DNA from: Pandoraea vervacti
Lineage (GTDB): Bacteria; Pseudomonadota; Gammaproteobacteria; Burkholderiales; Burkholderiaceae
Direction of reading: 5' to 3'
NCBI RefSeq assembly: GCF_000934605.2
Contig: NZ_CP010897.2
Span: 5,456,001 to 5,520,000 of the forward strand
Length of the DNA: 64,000 nt
Positions 61,385 through 64,000 of the stretch are shown here, piece by piece. Below the pieces are notes generated by a model. The model worked only from the letters and a program-made list of their open reading frames with translations, searched no databases and had not been told where the DNA came from. The position numbers were made by a program, and so were the translations under genes. Every line of letters begins with the position of its first letter. Position 1 is the first letter of the stretch.

Positions 61385-61783
61385 TCAGGCCCCCGTTTTT
61401 TCCATTTTCTCGAAAATCTTGCCCAGCTTCTCATCGAGGGTCGCGGCCGTGAACGGCTTGACCACATACCCGCTCGCACCGGCCTGAGCGGCGGCGATGA
61501 TGTTCTCCTTCTTGGCTTCGGCCGTCACCATCAGCACCGGCAGGTGCTTCAGGTTCGGATCGGCACGAATCTGCTGGAGCATCGTCAGACCGTCCATGTT
61601 CGGCATGTTCCAGTCGGACACCACGAACTCGAAACTGCCGCCGCGCAGCTTGGCCAGCGCCGCCGCTCCGTCTTCCGCTTCGTCCACATTGGAGAAACCC
61701 AGCTCCTTGAGCAGATTTCGCACAATGCGGCGCATCGTCGGAAAATCGTCGACGACGAGGAATTTCATGTTCTTATCAACCAT
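61385..61783 (-). CDS. cheY: chemotaxis response regulator CheY
   Basis: 132 residues, receiver only: KFLVVDDFPTMRRIVRNLLK ELGF, phosphoacceptor D57 (VVSDWNMPNMDG), MVTAEAKKENIIAAAQAGAS GYVVKPF. It controls motor direction through FliM. ATG 61783 has GGAG 5 bases upstream; ATG 61786 is also possible. A longer frame covers the hairpin at 61801 and is not coding. Confidence 0.97.
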   Translation of the reverse strand: MVDKNMKFLVVDDFPTMRRIVRNLLKELGFSNVDEAEDGAAALAKLRGGSFEFVVSDWNMPNMDGLTMLQQIRADPNLKHLPVLMVTAEAKKENIIAAAQAGASGYVVKPFTAATLDEKLGKIFEKMEKTGA

Positions 61784-61800
61784 CATCACTCCAATTCTGC

Positions 61801-61820
61801 CGGCCCCCCGCAGGGGGCCG
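61801..61820. terminator. perfect hairpin between cheB and cheY
   Basis: 8-bp stem CGGCCCCC / GGGGGCCG with loop CGCA, inside the 130-base cheB-cheY gap. No T-run on the minus strand, so it may act as a partial terminator or protect the cheY mRNA 5' end. Confidence 0.45.
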
Positions 61821-61915
61821 ACGCTATTCAGGGGCAAATTCCGCCGTCACTCAGTGCCCTGAGTGTGGACGCAAACCGTCGCGGACCATACGGCGAAAAA
61901 ACGCCAAAAACCGAA

Positions 61916-62995
61916 CTATACCCGTTGCGTGCGTTCGCCGAATTTCGCGACCTGATGAAGCACTTTTCGGGCCATCTCGTGCAACGGCACCACTTCCTCA
62001 GCGCCGCCCATCGCAATGGCCTCGCGCGGCATGCCGAACACGATGCAGCTCGCCTCGTCCTGGGCGAACGTGTGCGCCCCCGCACGGCGCATCTCGACCA
62101 GACCCGCCGCACCGTCGCGGCCCATGCCCGTGAGGATCACGCCAATGGCGTTGCGTCCGGCGTGCACGGCTGCGGAGCGAAACAATACATCGACCGACGG
62201 CCGATGTCGATTCACGGGCGGCGCGGGATCGAGCACCGCCACGTAGTTCGCGCCACTGCGCGAGAGCTGCAAGTGGGTGTCGCCGCCCGGCGCAATGTAG
62301 GCGTGCCCCGGCAACACGCGCTCACCATGCTCGGCTTCCTTGACCGTAATGCGGCAAAGCCCGTTCAGGCGTTGCGCAAACGATTTGGTGAAGCCCGCCG
62401 GCATGTGCTGCGTAATCAGAATGGCCGGCGCGTCCGGCGGCATCGGCACGAGCACTTCGCGAATCGCTTCGGTGCCGCCCGTGGAAGCCCCGATGATGAT
62501 CAGCTTTTCCGTCGACACGAGCGGGTTGCGCAGCATCGGCGCGGCTTCGACCGGTGCTGGCGCGGCGCTCTTGGGCGGGGCGCTGCGCACCCGGGCGCGT
62601 GCAGCCGCCCGAATCTTGTCGGCGATCATCTCGCCATATTCGAGCATGCCGTCCCGAATCCCCAGGCGCGGCTTCGTCACGAAGTCGACCGCGCCGAGTT
62701 CTAGCGCACGCATCGTGACTTCCGAGCCGCGCTCGGTCAGCGACGACACCATGAGCACCGGCATCGGACGCAGACGCATGAGCTTCTCGAGGAAGTCCAG
62801 CCCGTCCATGCGCGGCATTTCGACGTCCAGCGTGAGCACGTCGGGGTTGTGTTGCTTGATCAGGTCGCGCGCCACGAGCGGGTCGGGTGCGGTCGCCACT
62901 ACGGTCATGTCCGGATGCGCATTGATGATCTCGGTCATCAGGCTGCGCACGAGTGCGGAATCGTCCACGCACAGGACTTTGATTGGTTCGCTCAA
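61916..62995 (-). CDS. cheB: chemotaxis methylesterase CheB
   Basis: 359 residues: receiver domain (VLCVDDSALVRSLMTEIINA; D57 in VLTLDVEMPRMDGLDFLEKL), linker, and CheB methylesterase domain with the catalytic serine in IIIGASTGGTEAIREVL, ITQHMPAGFTKSFAQRL, and a C-terminal GMGRDGAAGLVEMRRAG. It removes methyl or amide groups from receptors. TTG start at 62995 overlaps the cheD stop (TTGA) with GGAGGAGG upstream. Confidence 0.96.
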   Translation of the reverse strand: MSEPIKVLCVDDSALVRSLMTEIINAHPDMTVVATAPDPLVARDLIKQHNPDVLTLDVEMPRMDGLDFLEKLMRLRPMPVLMVSSLTERGSEVTMRALELGAVDFVTKPRLGIRDGMLEYGEMIADKIRAAARARVRSAPPKSAAPAPVEAAPMLRNPLVSTEKLIIIGASTGGTEAIREVLVPMPPDAPAILITQHMPAGFTKSFAQRLNGLCRITVKEAEHGERVLPGHAYIAPGGDTHLQLSRSGANYVAVLDPAPPVNRHRPSVDVLFRSAAVHAGRNAIGVILTGMGRDGAAGLVEMRRAGAHTFAQDEASCIVFGMPREAIAMGGAEEVVPLHEMARKVLHQVAKFGERTQRV

Positions 62996-63666
62996 GCCTC
63001 CTCCATTTTTCGGTTGTCAGGCCCCGGCCGAGGCTTGGCATTTCTGGCCGGTGGCGCAAAGAGTTCTACGGAGCCCCGTACTTCGCGTGCGCGCAAACGC
63101 TGCGCGTACGCCTGTTCCCGCTGAACGATGGCCGGATCTCCCCGGTCGCCCAGCTTCTTGACCATCACCCGCCCGGTGCGCGGTAAAAAGCACACCTTGC
63201 GCGGATGCGGTCCGAGCAGATCCTGCGCCGTCACGCGAATCTGCTCCATCTCGAGATAACGCAACACGAAGTTCGCGTTGCGATCGCCGATATTCAGTGT
63301 GGTCATGCCCGCGAGCACCGCGCCGCCGCCGAAGACCTTCGCCTCCAGACGCTCGCGACGCGCGCCGAGCTTGATCAGCTCGTTGATGAGCATTTCCATC
63401 GCATAGGCGCCGTAGCGCATGGACGCCGAGAGTAGCCGATCGCGCTCACTCTCGCCATCGTCGGGCAGCATGAAGTGGTTCATGCCGCCGATGCCGGTCA
63501 CGTTGTCGCGCACGCAGGCGGCAACGCACGAGCCGAGTACCGTCACGAGCATGATGTCTTCGGTCGTGACGAAATACTCGGACGGCAGCAGCTTCACCGC
63601 CTGCGTGTTGAACGCATTGTCGAAGTAGTGATTCGTGGCCAGCGCTTCGGCCAGTGGCTGTGTCAT
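62992..63666 (-). CDS. cheD: chemoreceptor glutamine deamidase CheD
   Basis: 224 residues. Catalytic cysteine in TVLGSCVAACVRDNVTGIGG MNHFMLPDD with the following His, then RYGAYAMEMLINELIKLGAR and KVFGGGAVL. It deamidates receptor glutamines. ATG 63666 lies 1 base after the cheR stop; the earlier frame overlaps cheR. The C-terminal 25 residues are Pro/Arg-rich. Confidence 0.95.
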   Translation of the reverse strand: MTQPLAEALATNHYFDNAFNTQAVKLLPSEYFVTTEDIMLVTVLGSCVAACVRDNVTGIGGMNHFMLPDDGESERDRLLSASMRYGAYAMEMLINELIKLGARRERLEAKVFGGGAVLAGMTTLNIGDRNANFVLRYLEMEQIRVTAQDLLGPHPRKVCFLPRTGRVMVKKLGDRGDPAIVQREQAYAQRLRAREVRGSVELFAPPARNAKPRPGPDNRKMEEA

Positions 63667-63667
63667 G

Positions 63668-64000
63668 TCACGCTCCCCGCGCACCGGCACTGGCCAGTTC
63701 GTACACGGTCTGCCCGCGCAGCCGGAATGCCCGGCTCACATAGGTGAAGTTCTCCGAGTGACCGGCGAACAGCAGGCCATCCGGTTTGAGCAAGGGGACG
63801 AAACGCTCCAGAATGCGCGCCTGCGTGGCCTTGTCGAAATAGATCATCACGTTGCGACAGAAGATGACGTCGAACGGGCCGCCGATCTGCCACGACGGCG
63901 CGAGCAGGTTCAGCGGCTCGAACGTGACCAGTTGCTGCAGCTCGGGCCTCACCTTGATCTTCCCCGAGTTGGCGCCCGTGCCGCGCAGGAAGTGCTTGCG
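63668..64000 (-). CDS. cheR: chemotaxis methyltransferase CheR (partial, 3' part)
   Basis: About 110 C-terminal residues; the gene continues past the window end. FDVIFCRNVMIYFDKATQAR ILERFVPLLKPDGLLFAGHS E is the SAM-binding/methyltransferase core, followed by FTYVSRAFRLRGQTVYEL. It methylates receptor glutamates. Upstream, on the far side, cheA/cheW and receptors would be expected. Confidence 0.95.
   Translation of the reverse strand, partial: RKHFLRGTGANSGKIKVRPELQQLVTFEPLNLLAPSWQIGGPFDVIFCRNVMIYFDKATQARILERFVPLLKPDGLLFAGHSENFTYVSRAFRLRGQTVYELASAGARGA

Noticed and set aside
1..64000. CRISPR array, prophage, rRNA operon or plasmid origin
   Set aside because: No spaced repeats, phage structural genes, rRNA sequence or replication genes were seen anywhere in the window.

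Overview
The window is high-GC, gene-dense DNA from a motile beta-proteobacterium. The FlhF/FlhG/FliA arrangement, split flagellar operons, CheD-CheB-CheY-CheZ order and protein sequences fit Burkholderiaceae, most like Pandoraea or a close relative. That genus is a recollection-based inference; no database was searched.

Left part (1-9.5 kb): the 3' end of a Rep-type helicase, a tiny signal-peptide ORF, a metallophosphoesterase, a di-haem cytochrome c, tRNA-Arg(CCG), an unrecognised protein with four similar helical repeats, a two-lipoprotein unit that includes a second FlgH-like L-ring paralogue, a BaeS/BaeR-like two-component pair, a secreted small protein and a SYLF-domain lipoprotein. The last has a strong sigma70-type promoter preceded by three helically phased GTTAGC repeats.

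9.5-17.6 kb: an SsuABC/TauABC-type ABC transporter on the minus strand faces a TctD/TctE-like two-component pair. An IS5-family element sits exactly at the regulator/kinase junction. It spares the regulator, removes the kinase start codon, and may supply a replacement start. A soluble NarX-like kinase plus LuxR-type regulator follow, with a perfect FNR-type palindrome upstream.

17.6-64 kb: an almost continuous flagellar and chemotaxis region. Order: fliC-fliD-fliS-fliT, a second FliK-like protein and a stand-alone FlhB C-terminal domain; an accessory insertion (P-loop ATPase plus an ISL3-family element with a perfect 8-bp target duplication); fliE (minus) diverging from fliFGHIJKLMNOPQR (plus); flgBCDEFGHIJKL (minus) diverging from flgA-flgM-flgN (plus); a low-GC patch with a Nudix hydrolase and a broken zinc-ribbon-like gene; then fliA, flhG, flhF, flhA, flhB, cheZ, cheY, cheB, cheD and the 3' part of cheR (minus).

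Together these genes encode export gate, basal body, hook, filament, switch and regulators (FliA/FlgM). The chemotaxis adaptation genes are present, but cheA, cheW, motAB and flhDC are not in the window. Good sigma28-like promoters are visible for fliC, flgM and flgK, with a weaker candidate before fliL. The flgA-flgB and flhB-cheZ intergenic regions share a motif resembling an FlhDC half-site. The least explained items are the four-repeat protein, the FlgH paralogue pair, the FliK2/FlhB-C pair, the orphan ATPase and the IS-rewired histidine kinase.
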